NCBI GenBank assembly: GCA_012520405.1
Contig: JAAYOJ010000007.1
Coordinates: 1 to 42,232 of the forward strand
Origin: Peptococcaceae bacterium
GTDB taxonomy: Bacteria; Bacillota; Desulfitobacteriia; Desulfitobacteriales; Syntrophobotulaceae
Length of the DNA: 42,232 bases
Reading direction: 5' to 3'
A program made the position numbers and the translations under genes. How positions within the stretch are numbered: position 1 is the first letter of the stretch; the number at the start of each line of letters is the position of its first letter. The notes under the pieces were generated by a model that had not been told where the DNA came from, did no database searches, and was given only the letters and a program-made list of their open reading frames with translations. Positions 35,658 to 42,232 of this stretch are shown here, in pieces.

Positions 35658-36383
35658 TTAACTTATTTGCTTAATGGGATCAGGATTAAGGAATAACCTA
35701 TCTTCCTGGATGGGAAGATAATAATATCCTTCTGTTTGTTGTTTATTTATTTGAGCGATCAACTCTGCTTTTTCATCTTTCAAGCTCAGCAAGTCGCTGA
35801 TGTTTTCCGACCATTCTTGAGGGAAGGGATTAAGAAGTACCAGGTTGGATTTTCGGAAGAGTGGTCTGGCTTTAACTGGAAGTTTCTTTAAAGAACCAAA
35901 AACGGACCATATTTCAATGGAACCGTTAAGCTCATGTTGCCCGTCAACTATATAGTGCAGGCGGATAAGTTGTTCAACAAATTCAGGCAGATTCCAATAT
36001 TTGGATGAAAAATCAACGAATAGTCTTACAGTTTTATTTGCCACATTTTCATGATGCATAGCCCAAGTGGCAAGACACTCAAGGAAAGTTATAATCCGTG
36101 GAGAATACTCACATGCGCAGTAATAAATTCCGGGTCTATGAGGATTTGTTGCCCAGCTTATATCTGTATCATAAGGGTTTAAGGTAACTATGGGATTATT
36201 TTTAGGCTTGGACCATATTCTTTTTTCCGAGTCGGTCAGCACAATGTTGATGGAATTATCCTCAATGTACTCTTTCCCCTGTAGCAGAAACCAGATTAAA
36301 CGAGTCTTTCCCGAACCTGCTTCCCCTAAAATAAGGTGATTTCCGGGGAAGAATCTTTCAAAAGGTTTGACAATCTTCTCCAA
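35658..36383 (-). CDS. Unrecognised P-loop NTPase
   Basis: A 241-residue protein with a clear Walker A (GEAGSGKT, residues 20-27) and a likely Walker B (VRLFVDFSS, Asp124). Between them are DSEKRIW and a cysteine pair (CAC, 89-91). The rest has no motif I recognise, and the overall look is of an AAA-like or VirD4/HerA-like small NTPase; no membrane segment is evident. The start is a TTG at 36383 with AAAGGATG on the minus strand about 13 bases ahead, a weak and distant site. It is transcribed against ligA and divergently from gatC. A 15-base palindrome lies 59 bases upstream. No neighbour explains its job. Confidence 0.7.
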   Translation of the reverse strand: MEKIVKPFERFFPGNHLILGEAGSGKTRLIWFLLQGKEYIEDNSINIVLTDSEKRIWSKPKNNPIVTLNPYDTDISWATNPHRPGIYYCACEYSPRIITFLECLATWAMHHENVANKTVRLFVDFSSKYWNLPEFVEQLIRLHYIVDGQHELNGSIEIWSVFGSLKKLPVKARPLFRKSNLVLLNPFPQEWSENISDLLSLKDEKAELIAQINKQQTEGYYYLPIQEDRLFLNPDPIKQIS

Positions 36384-36441
36384 TGGTATTACATCCTTTC
36401 TGTTTGGATTTTCCCTAGCGGTGTCTTTTTATTGGGTGCAA

Positions 36442-36456
36442 TATTCAAGTTGAATA
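36442..36456. promoter_or_regulatory. Perfect 15-base palindrome upstream of the P-loop NTPase
   Basis: TATTCAA-G-TTGAATA, arms 36442-36448 and 36450-36456. It lies in the 217-base divergent gap between the P-loop NTPase (start at 36383) and gatC (start 36601). An operator is possible; the gap is AT-rich, so weigh it accordingly. Confidence 0.4.
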
Positions 36457-36530
36457 CAATATAAATAATTCTACGTTTGCTTAGATTACCCTTTGTTTTG
36501 TCAGCATTATTTTTTCACTTTTGTGTTTTC

Positions 36531-36559
36531 TTGCTCCATACCATAAATTTTGTTATATT
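36531..36559 (+). promoter_or_regulatory. Candidate promoter of gatCAB
   Basis: TATATT (36554-36559, 5 of 6) with TTGCTC (3 of 6) 17 bases upstream. The start site near 36566 leaves a 35-base leader to the gatC ATG. The -10 box is good, the -35 weak. Confidence 0.45.
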
Positions 36560-36600
36560 TATCAAGATATGGAATAAGCCTTGACAGGATGGTGTACGTT

Positions 36601-36885
36601 ATGACAATTTCCAAGCAAGATGTTGAACATATAGCTCTCTCAGCCAGACTGAAATTAACAGAAGAAGAAATAAAGCTGTATACCAAGCAACTGGATTCTA
36701 TTCTCGAATGCGTTGATTTACTGGAGCAAATTGATACAACAGATGTTAGACCCACAGCCCATGGGGTGGAACTTTTTAATGTCCTACGGGAAGATGAAGT
36801 GGAACCTTCTTTACCGCAGGAAAAGGCCTTAATTAATGCTCCCGAAACCGAGCATGGATTTTTTAAAGTGCCTAGAATTATCTGA
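36601..36885 (+). CDS. gatC: Aspartyl/glutamyl-tRNA amidotransferase subunit C
   Basis: A 94-residue GatC, which wraps the GatA-GatB interface and is needed for the complex. The start MTISKQDVEHIALSARLKLTEE is the family's N-terminal signature. ATG 36601 is chosen by this match; an in-frame TTG at 36550 and an ATG at 36589 are less likely. gatA and gatB follow in the usual order. Confidence 0.95.
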   Translation: MTISKQDVEHIALSARLKLTEEEIKLYTKQLDSILECVDLLEQIDTTDVRPTAHGVELFNVLREDEVEPSLPQEKALINAPETEHGFFKVPRII

Positions 36886-36923
36886 TTTGACTTTAAAAAT
36901 AGATTTCAGAAGGGAGCAAGCCC

Positions 36924-38390
36924 ATGAAAACTATAAGGAAATCACTTGCCGAGCTTCATACCCTGTTGGTAAATAAAGAAATCAGCAGTGTGGAGTTAAC
37001 AGGTGAGTATCTTGATCATATTAGCGAGTTTGAACCAAAGATTAGAGCTTTTATTACCGTTACGGCAGAGAAAGCTTTGGCTCAAGCCAAGAAAATAGAT
37101 CAAAAGATTGCCCAGGGAGAAAGTATTGGGCCTTTAGCCGGAATCCCCATGGCCTTGAAAGATAACCTGTGCACCGAGGAAATCGTTACCACTTGCGCTT
37201 CCCAAATGCTGCGAGAGTTCATTCCTCCATACAATGCTACTGTTACTTCACGTTTAGAGGCTGCCGGGGCAGTGCTTGCCGGCAAGCTTAATATGGATGA
37301 GTTTGCCATGGGTTCTACCACTGAAAGCTCGGCTTTTTTCCTGACTGCCAACCCTTGGGATTTAAGCAGGGTACCCGGAGGCTCCTCCGGTGGTTCAGCA
37401 GCTTCAGTTGCCGCGGGAGAGGTAGCTTACTCGTTAGGGTCGGATACCGGCGGTTCTATCCGCCAGCCTGCCGCTTTTTGCGGTGTAGTGGGCCTTAAGC
37501 CGACCTATGGAGTGGTTTCCCGTTACGGACTTGCAGCCTTTGCCTCTTCGCTGGACCAAGTCGGTCCGCTTACCAGGACTGTGAGAGATAATGCCTTAGT
37601 TCTTAATGCTATTGCCGGCTACGATGTTTTAGACTCGACCTCAGTTCCTTTCAATAAACCAGATTATACCCAATTTTTAGAAAATAATGTAAAAGGCTTA
37701 AAAATTGGTGTACCAAAAGAGTTTTTTGAGCACGGCCTCAAGTCGGAAATAGCGGAGCTTATTAAACAAGCCCTAAAAACATATGAACAGCTTGGGGCTG
37801 AAATTGAGGAATGCTCTCTACCCCATATGCAATATGCTCTGCCTGCTTATTTTGTTATATCAACGGCCGAATGCAGTTCTAACTTGGCCCGTTATGACGG
37901 GGTAAGTTATGGTTACAGAGCTGAGGCCGAGGAAGTGATTGATATGTGTGAAACCACCCGGGCTAAGGCTTTTGGACCGGAGGTTAAGCGCAGGATGTTG
38001 TTCGGTACTTATGCCTTAAGTTCAGGTAATTATGAGGCTTATTATGTAAAGGCTCAAAAGGTAAGGACTTTAATCAAACAGGATTTTGCCCAAGCTCTGG
38101 CCAAATATCATGTCCTTCTTTCACCTACAACTCCGACTGTCGCTTATAAAATTGGCGAGATTTCCGAGCCTGTTGCTTGCTATATGGGTGATGTCTATAC
38201 CATTCCGGTAAACCTTGCCGGCTTACCGGCGATATCCATACCTGCCGGCTTTGTAGATAACATGCCTGTAGGTCTGCAGTTGATAGGCAATTATTTTGCG
38301 GAAGGGCTTTTATATCGAGCAGCCTATGCTTTTGAACAAAACACAGGTTATTATCAGGAAATTCCGGCTTTATTGAGGGAGGCAGACTGA
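36924..38390 (+). CDS. gatA: Glutamyl-tRNA(Gln) amidotransferase subunit A
   Basis: A 488-residue amidase that releases ammonia from glutamine for amidation of Glu-tRNA(Gln) or Asp-tRNA(Asn). The catalytic Ser-cisSer-Lys triad is Lys79 (in LKDN), Ser154 (PGGSSGGS) and Ser178 (DTGGSIRQP), at the positions known from Staphylococcus aureus GatA. The start is ATG 36924 behind GGGAG. It ends one base before gatB. Confidence 0.97.
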   Translation: MKTIRKSLAELHTLLVNKEISSVELTGEYLDHISEFEPKIRAFITVTAEKALAQAKKIDQKIAQGESIGPLAGIPMALKDNLCTEEIVTTCASQMLREFIPPYNATVTSRLEAAGAVLAGKLNMDEFAMGSTTESSAFFLTANPWDLSRVPGGSSGGSAASVAAGEVAYSLGSDTGGSIRQPAAFCGVVGLKPTYGVVSRYGLAAFASSLDQVGPLTRTVRDNALVLNAIAGYDVLDSTSVPFNKPDYTQFLENNVKGLKIGVPKEFFEHGLKSEIAELIKQALKTYEQLGAEIEECSLPHMQYALPAYFVISTAECSSNLARYDGVSYGYRAEAEEVIDMCETTRAKAFGPEVKRRMLFGTYALSSGNYEAYYVKAQKVRTLIKQDFAQALAKYHVLLSPTTPTVAYKIGEISEPVACYMGDVYTIPVNLAGLPAISIPAGFVDNMPVGLQLIGNYFAEGLLYRAAYAFEQNTGYYQEIPALLREAD

Positions 38391-38391
38391 A

Positions 38392-39849
38392 TTGTCCTAT
38401 CAAGATAAATACGAAATGGTTTGCGGCGTGGAAACCCACGTTGAGCTGGCCACTAAAACAAAGATTTTCTGTGCTTGCACTACTGAATTCGGTGGTGAGC
38501 AAAACACCCATGTTTGCCCGGTTTGTCTGGGATTACCGGGGGCTCTGCCCGTACTGAACCGGGAAGTTGTCAACCTGGCTATCAAGGCCGGCTTGGCTTT
38601 AAACTGTGAGATTGCCGAGTTTACCAAGTTTGACCGTAAGAATTACTTTTACCCGGATCTGTCCAAGAATTATCAAACTTCCCAATATGACCTGCCGATT
38701 TGTAAGAACGGTCGGCTGGAGATTGAAATTAATGGGGAAAGCAAAAGCATTGGCATTACCAGGGCCCATATGGAAGAGGATGCGGGAAAACTGGTTCATA
38801 GCGGTGAAAGCATTACTACTTCTGACAGTTCCTATGTTGATTACAATCGTGCAGGGGTGCCCTTGCTGGAAATTGTTTCGGAACCGGATATGAGGACGGT
38901 GGACGAAGTGATTGCCTATTTACAAGAATTGGTCCAAATTCTTGATTATGCAGGCGTTTCCGACTGTAAAATGGAGCAAGGTTCTGTCCGCTTTGATGTT
39001 AACGTCTCTCTGCGCCCTCTTGGCAGTAGGGAGTTGGGTACCAGAACGGAAATCAAAAACCTAAACTCTTTTGCCGCTGTCCGGCGCTGTTTGGAGTATG
39101 AAACAGAGCGGCAGGCCAAAGTGCTCAATAAAGGGGAAAAAGTTATTCAGGAGACCAGGACCTGGGATGACAGCCAAGGAGTAACTTTGTCCCTGCGCAC
39201 CAAGGAAGAAGCCCATGATTACCGCTATTTCCCGGAAGCGGATCTAGTGCCCCTAAAGATTGACCCTGAGTGGGTAGAAAGAATTAGAGCAACTCTTCCG
39301 GAACTGCCGGCTGCCAAAAGAGAAAGATTAAAAGAGCTTGGCCTTTCCGGCTATGAGGCGGGAGTTCTTACTTCCAGCAAAGCCATGGCCGATTATTTTG
39401 ATAGGGTTATGCAAAATTATGCGGATGCTAAAGTTGTTGCCAACTGGATAATGGGTGATTTGAGTGCTCTTCTAAAGGCCAACAACCGGTCCTTTGAGGA
39501 TTGTCCGATTAAACCTTATCAATTGGCAGATATGCTTAAACTAATCAAAAAAGGCGATATCAGCGGCAAAATAGCTAAGACTGTCTTAGAAGAGATCTAT
39601 ACTGGCGGTAAGGACCCCGCAGTGATTGTCAAAGAAAAGGGTCTGGTGCAAATAAGGGACCAAGATGCTTTAGAGAAGATTATCGCTGAGGTGCTGGCCC
39701 AGAATCCTAAATCCGTGGCTGATTATCAAGGGGGTAAGGAAAAGGCTTTTGGCTTTTTAGTGGGACAAGTAATGAAAGCTACCCAAGGCAAGGCCAATCC
39801 TGAACTGGTAAATAAAATATTGAAAGAAAAACTGCAAATTGCTTATTAA
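38392..39849 (+). CDS. gatB: Aspartyl/glutamyl-tRNA amidotransferase subunit B
   Basis: A 485-residue GatB, the kinase/transamidase part that phosphorylates Glu- or Asp-tRNA and joins ammonia. Visible: [19 protein letters not shown], the zinc Cys pair CPVCLGLPG, the block [15 protein letters not shown], and the C-terminal helical YqeY-like tail that contacts the tRNA. TTG 38392 has GGGAGG nine bases upstream and lies directly after gatA; the first ATG at 38416 would cut the conserved start and lacks a site. Confidence 0.95.
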   Translation: MSYQDKYEMVCGVETHVELATKTKIFCACTTEFGGEQNTHVCPVCLGLPGALPVLNREVVNLAIKAGLALNCEIAEFTKFDRKNYFYPDLSKNYQTSQYDLPICKNGRLEIEINGESKSIGITRAHMEEDAGKLVHSGESITTSDSSYVDYNRAGVPLLEIVSEPDMRTVDEVIAYLQELVQILDYAGVSDCKMEQGSVRFDVNVSLRPLGSRELGTRTEIKNLNSFAAVRRCLEYETERQAKVLNKGEKVIQETRTWDDSQGVTLSLRTKEEAHDYRYFPEADLVPLKIDPEWVERIRATLPELPAAKRERLKELGLSGYEAGVLTSSKAMADYFDRVMQNYADAKVVANWIMGDLSALLKANNRSFEDCPIKPYQLADMLKLIKKGDISGKIAKTVLEEIYTGGKDPAVIVKEKGLVQIRDQDALEKIIAEVLAQNPKSVADYQGGKEKAFGFLVGQVMKATQGKANPELVNKILKEKLQIAY

Positions 39850-39870
39850 ATACAAACTGGAGAATAGAGA

Positions 39871-40557
39871 ATGAATCCTTTGGAAAATCCAAAATGGAAT
39901 TTTTGGCAAGTCCTTTATCTAATTCTTATTATTTATTTGGTAGAGTTTTTTTTAGGATGGCTTAAACCTCCCGAAAACCTCAGCTATCAGCAAGGGTATA
40001 TAAATTATTTGGTCATTGGTTTTGGGCACGGCTTAATATTTTTCACAGCCCTGTTTATGTTTATAAAAATAAAAAGAATAACCTTTGCTAATATCGGCCT
40101 AATCAATTTTGGCTTAAAAAGCCTGCTGGCCGGCATTGGTGGAGGAATTGTTCTTTTTTTTCTGATAGGTTTTCTGGGTAACTTCCTCATTGATTATTTG
40201 GGCGTACCGGAACCGCAAAGCTTTGCTCTAGTTGTCCAGGGAACTGATTCTATTGTGAGGTTGTTGCCGTTGCTCTTTCTTGGGGGGATTGTTGTACCTC
40301 TGCAGGAAGAAATTTTGTTTCGAGGCCTGGTTTATCCTCCTTTGCGCCAAACTTACGGACGAGGCGGAGGGATCATACTAACCGCTCTTTTTTTCGGACT
40401 TATGCATTTCGATTTCATCCGCTTCTTACCTTTGGCTGTCGGAGGTCTGGTCTTAACCTGGCTGTATGAAAAGACCAAAAGTTTATGGTCGGTAATTATC
40501 GCTCATGGGGTTTGGAATATTCTTATGACAGTCCTGATGTGGCTGCAGAAAGGGTAA
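39871..40557 (+). CDS. CPBP-family intramembrane glutamic protease
   Basis: A 228-residue membrane protein of the CPBP (Abi/CAAX) family. The catalytic motifs are EEILFRG (Glu146, Glu147, Arg151), FFGLMHF (His179) and HGVWN (His212, Asn216), the set shared with Rce1-type proteases. About six to eight hydrophobic segments surround them. ATG 39871 follows GGAG. Substrate is unknown. It sits 21 bases after gatB, so it may be transcribed with the gat genes, and 50 bases before rlmD. Confidence 0.85.
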   Translation: MNPLENPKWNFWQVLYLILIIYLVEFFLGWLKPPENLSYQQGYINYLVIGFGHGLIFFTALFMFIKIKRITFANIGLINFGLKSLLAGIGGGIVLFFLIGFLGNFLIDYLGVPEPQSFALVVQGTDSIVRLLPLLFLGGIVVPLQEEILFRGLVYPPLRQTYGRGGGIILTALFFGLMHFDFIRFLPLAVGGLVLTWLYEKTKSLWSVIIAHGVWNILMTVLMWLQKG

Positions 40558-40607
40558 AGAGTTAAATACTAAAAACCTGAGAGGAATATAGTGAGAGGAA
40601 TATATCC

Positions 40608-41909
40608 GTGGCTAAATTTAAAAAACAAAACAATAAAAAAGAGCAAGGCAAGAAAGATTCGGAGATAGAAATCCTCCGTTTGGCTTCTGATGGCAGCGGG
40701 GTAGGATATATTGATGGCAAGGCTACCTTCGTGCCGGGCCTGTTGCCCGGAGAACAAGGAAAAGTTCGGATTAGGGAAGCTAAGAAAAATTTTCAGCGGG
40801 CTGAGATTATCTCTATAAGCAGATTTTCTGCGGATAGGCAGCCTGCTCCCTGTAGTGTTTACCCGCAATGCGGCGGCTGTAATCTTCAGCATATGACTTA
40901 TAAGGCTACTTTAGTGTGGAAAAAACAATGGGTGATCGACAGCCTGCAAAGAATCGGTGGCTTAAAAGATGCGAACAAGAAAGTTCAAAATGTTATCGGC
41001 ATGCAGAATCCGTGGCGTTACCGGAATAAAGCCGTGCTGCACAGGGATGCCGGCGGTAGATTGGGCTATTATAAAGAAAAGTCCAAGGATGTTGTAGTAT
41101 TTGATGATTGTTTGCTTTTGAGCGAAGCCACCAATCAAAGAATAAAAACCCTGCAGCGGGTTTTGGGAGACAGTTGCCCTGAAGTCAAAACTGTTACCTT
41201 CCGTGAAAATCAGGCCGGAAAAGGGATGGTTATAATGCATGCCGAGGCTGAGAGCGAACAGTTAGAAAAGAAGTTGCAGGAACTGAAAAAGGAAAAGGAA
41301 TTCTCGGCATCCGATTGTATTCTGATCATAACAGAACGAGACAACTATAAATTTTATGAACGTTGGGGAAACTTGAAGTTCGGCGTTTCCCCTTATGCTT
41401 TTCTGCAAGTTAACACCACACAGACAGCTAAGCTCTATGGCTTGGTCCTGGAATGGACAGATTTAAAAGGTAGGGAAGAGGTCTGGGATCTTTACTGCGG
41501 TATTGGTACCATGACTCTCATGCTGGCTCAAAAGACCGGCAAGGCTGTAGGTGTTGAGGAAAACCCGCAGGCCGTAGTAGACGCTAAAGAAAATGCTAAA
41601 GAAAACAAGGTGGACAATGTAAGTTTTGTCCAAGGCAGAGTAGAAGATAGAATCAGTGCCTTAGCGGGTAAACCTGAACTAGTGGTAACAGATCCGCCCA
41701 GAGCAGGTATGGACCGAGAGGCACTGACGCAGTTATTGGCCCTAGGCCCTGCCAGAATTATCTATGTATCCTGCAATCCGGCCACTTTAGCCAGGGATTT
41801 AAAAATCCTGACCGAGAGCGGAACTTATCAAGTAGAAAAAGTCCAGCCTGTTGACATGTTTGCTTGGAGTCATCATACAGAATCGGTTTGCCTGCTAGAG
41901 CGTACATAA
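40608..41909 (+). CDS. rlmD: 23S rRNA (uracil-5-)-methyltransferase RlmD family
   Basis: A 433-residue SAM-dependent enzyme that methylates uracil C5 of rRNA. A basic N-terminus and TRAM-like beta domain (about 20-75, GEQGKVRI) precede the [4Fe-4S] cysteines Cys82, Cys88, Cys91 (CSVYPQCGGC) and Cys168. The methyltransferase domain has WDLYCGIGTMTL (SAM-binding) and DPPRAGMD; the nucleophile is probably Cys389 in VSCNPATLARD. The GTG start at 40608 follows GAGAGG. Firmicute members of this family are split between RlmD/RlmCD-type activities, so the exact uracil is uncertain. Confidence 0.9.
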   Translation: MAKFKKQNNKKEQGKKDSEIEILRLASDGSGVGYIDGKATFVPGLLPGEQGKVRIREAKKNFQRAEIISISRFSADRQPAPCSVYPQCGGCNLQHMTYKATLVWKKQWVIDSLQRIGGLKDANKKVQNVIGMQNPWRYRNKAVLHRDAGGRLGYYKEKSKDVVVFDDCLLLSEATNQRIKTLQRVLGDSCPEVKTVTFRENQAGKGMVIMHAEAESEQLEKKLQELKKEKEFSASDCILIITERDNYKFYERWGNLKFGVSPYAFLQVNTTQTAKLYGLVLEWTDLKGREEVWDLYCGIGTMTLMLAQKTGKAVGVEENPQAVVDAKENAKENKVDNVSFVQGRVEDRISALAGKPELVVTDPPRAGMDREALTQLLALGPARIIYVSCNPATLARDLKILTESGTYQVEKVQPVDMFAWSHHTESVCLLERT

Positions 41910-42232
41910 AGCCTTGCAAATAAAGGGTTTAGGGCGTATCATTATAAATTGTGAGTGGAGAGACCCTTGAGGAGATAAAAAAGATGACATAAGGATAAAA
42001 CAGAAAATTCAATGCCTTATGATGAATTATCGGGAGGATAATTGTAGGGTTTAATAAAACCGTGGCGACTTGTCACGGTTTCGTTTTTTGCAATGGTCTA
42101 TTCTGGATTTAGTAAACCAAGCACGCCTCAAAGCGCGAGCACCTACTAGCTATTTGTAAGCGTCAAACAGCCCCGCACCTTATTTAATATTGGTATTAAT
42201 AAAGTCCTTCATCAGCAACATTTTTTACCTTG
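41910..42232. other. Non-coding right edge
   Basis: No gene was found in this 323-base stretch. It contains the rlmD terminator at 42057-42089. The remaining bases carry only short open frames; a minus-strand 11-codon tail ending at a TAA at 42196-42198 could be the end of a gene entering from the right, but it is too short to judge. A small palindrome TTAATA-N4-TATTAA lies near 42185. Confidence 0.5.
42057..42089 (+). terminator. Terminator after rlmD
   Basis: A 10-pair stem (42057-42066 with 42072-42081, one G-U) with a five-base loop and a T-run interrupted by CG. It lies about 150 bases after the rlmD stop, with no gene between. Confidence 0.8.

Noticed and set aside
42196-42231. Minus-strand 11-codon frame entering from the right edge
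   Set aside because: Too short to judge, and two other frames also stop within the same stretch; no recognisable C-terminal motif.

Overview
The window reads as a chromosomal segment of a low-to-moderate GC, endospore-forming, anaerobic clostridium, most like the Peptococcaceae/Desulfotomaculum-Desulfitobacterium group. This rests on gene content: the DapL (LL-diaminopimelate aminotransferase) lysine route, RemA, FloA-NfeD, a CotJC/manganese-catalase-like protein, a phenylacetate-CoA ligase paired with an ACT protein, GatCAB, and a HisZ plus short HisG pair. The genus cannot be fixed by eye. No rRNA, tRNA, CRISPR array, insertion sequence or prophage was recognised; nearly all of the DNA is housekeeping genes in compact operons with strong Shine-Dalgarno sites.

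Layout. 1-5.5 kb: a 3' gene fragment, def, convergent rqcH, and a SERCA-type Ca2+ ATPase. 5.6-8.6 kb: a stand-alone CarD-like regulator, then dapF and dapL (meso-diaminopimelate synthesis). 8.6-9.9 kb: an MFS transporter on the minus strand. 10-14.5 kb: yicC-remA-gmk-rpoZ-coaBC-metK, a tight housekeeping operon closed by a clear terminator. 14.6-16.4 kb: paaK-like ligase plus tandem-ACT protein behind a near-consensus sigma-A promoter. 16.5-19.2 kb: a ferritin-like spore-coat-type protein with a Gln-Ser microsatellite, a SufS-like PLP enzyme and a DsrE-like protein, with a possible sigma-K promoter in front. 19.2-23.2 kb: a small membrane protein (minus), nfeD-floA plus a third repeat-rich membrane protein, and a second MFS transporter.

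23.2-30.9 kb is the histidine operon: yerC (TrpR-like)-hisZ-pfkA-hisG-hisD-hisB-hisA-hisF-hisIE. It starts from a TTGACA-N17-TATAGT promoter whose -10 lies inside a perfect 8-6-8 palindrome, a strong candidate YerC operator. The operon holds a phosphofructokinase gene and lacks hisH (and hisC), although HisF keeps the residues that gate ammonia delivered by HisH. 31-35.6 kb: a MazG-like protein, pcrA and ligA (DNA repair and replication). 35.7-36.4 kb: an unrecognised P-loop NTPase on the minus strand. 36.6-41.9 kb: gatC-gatA-gatB (tRNA-dependent transamidation), a CPBP membrane protease and rlmD, ended by a terminator. The last 140 bases hold no recognisable gene.

The least explained parts are the YerC-operator histidine operon with its embedded kinase, the ferritin-like/SufS-like/DsrE-like trio, the orphan P-loop NTPase with an upstream palindrome, and the FloA-linked repeat protein. 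I did not find a clear-cut new defence system, element or RNA.
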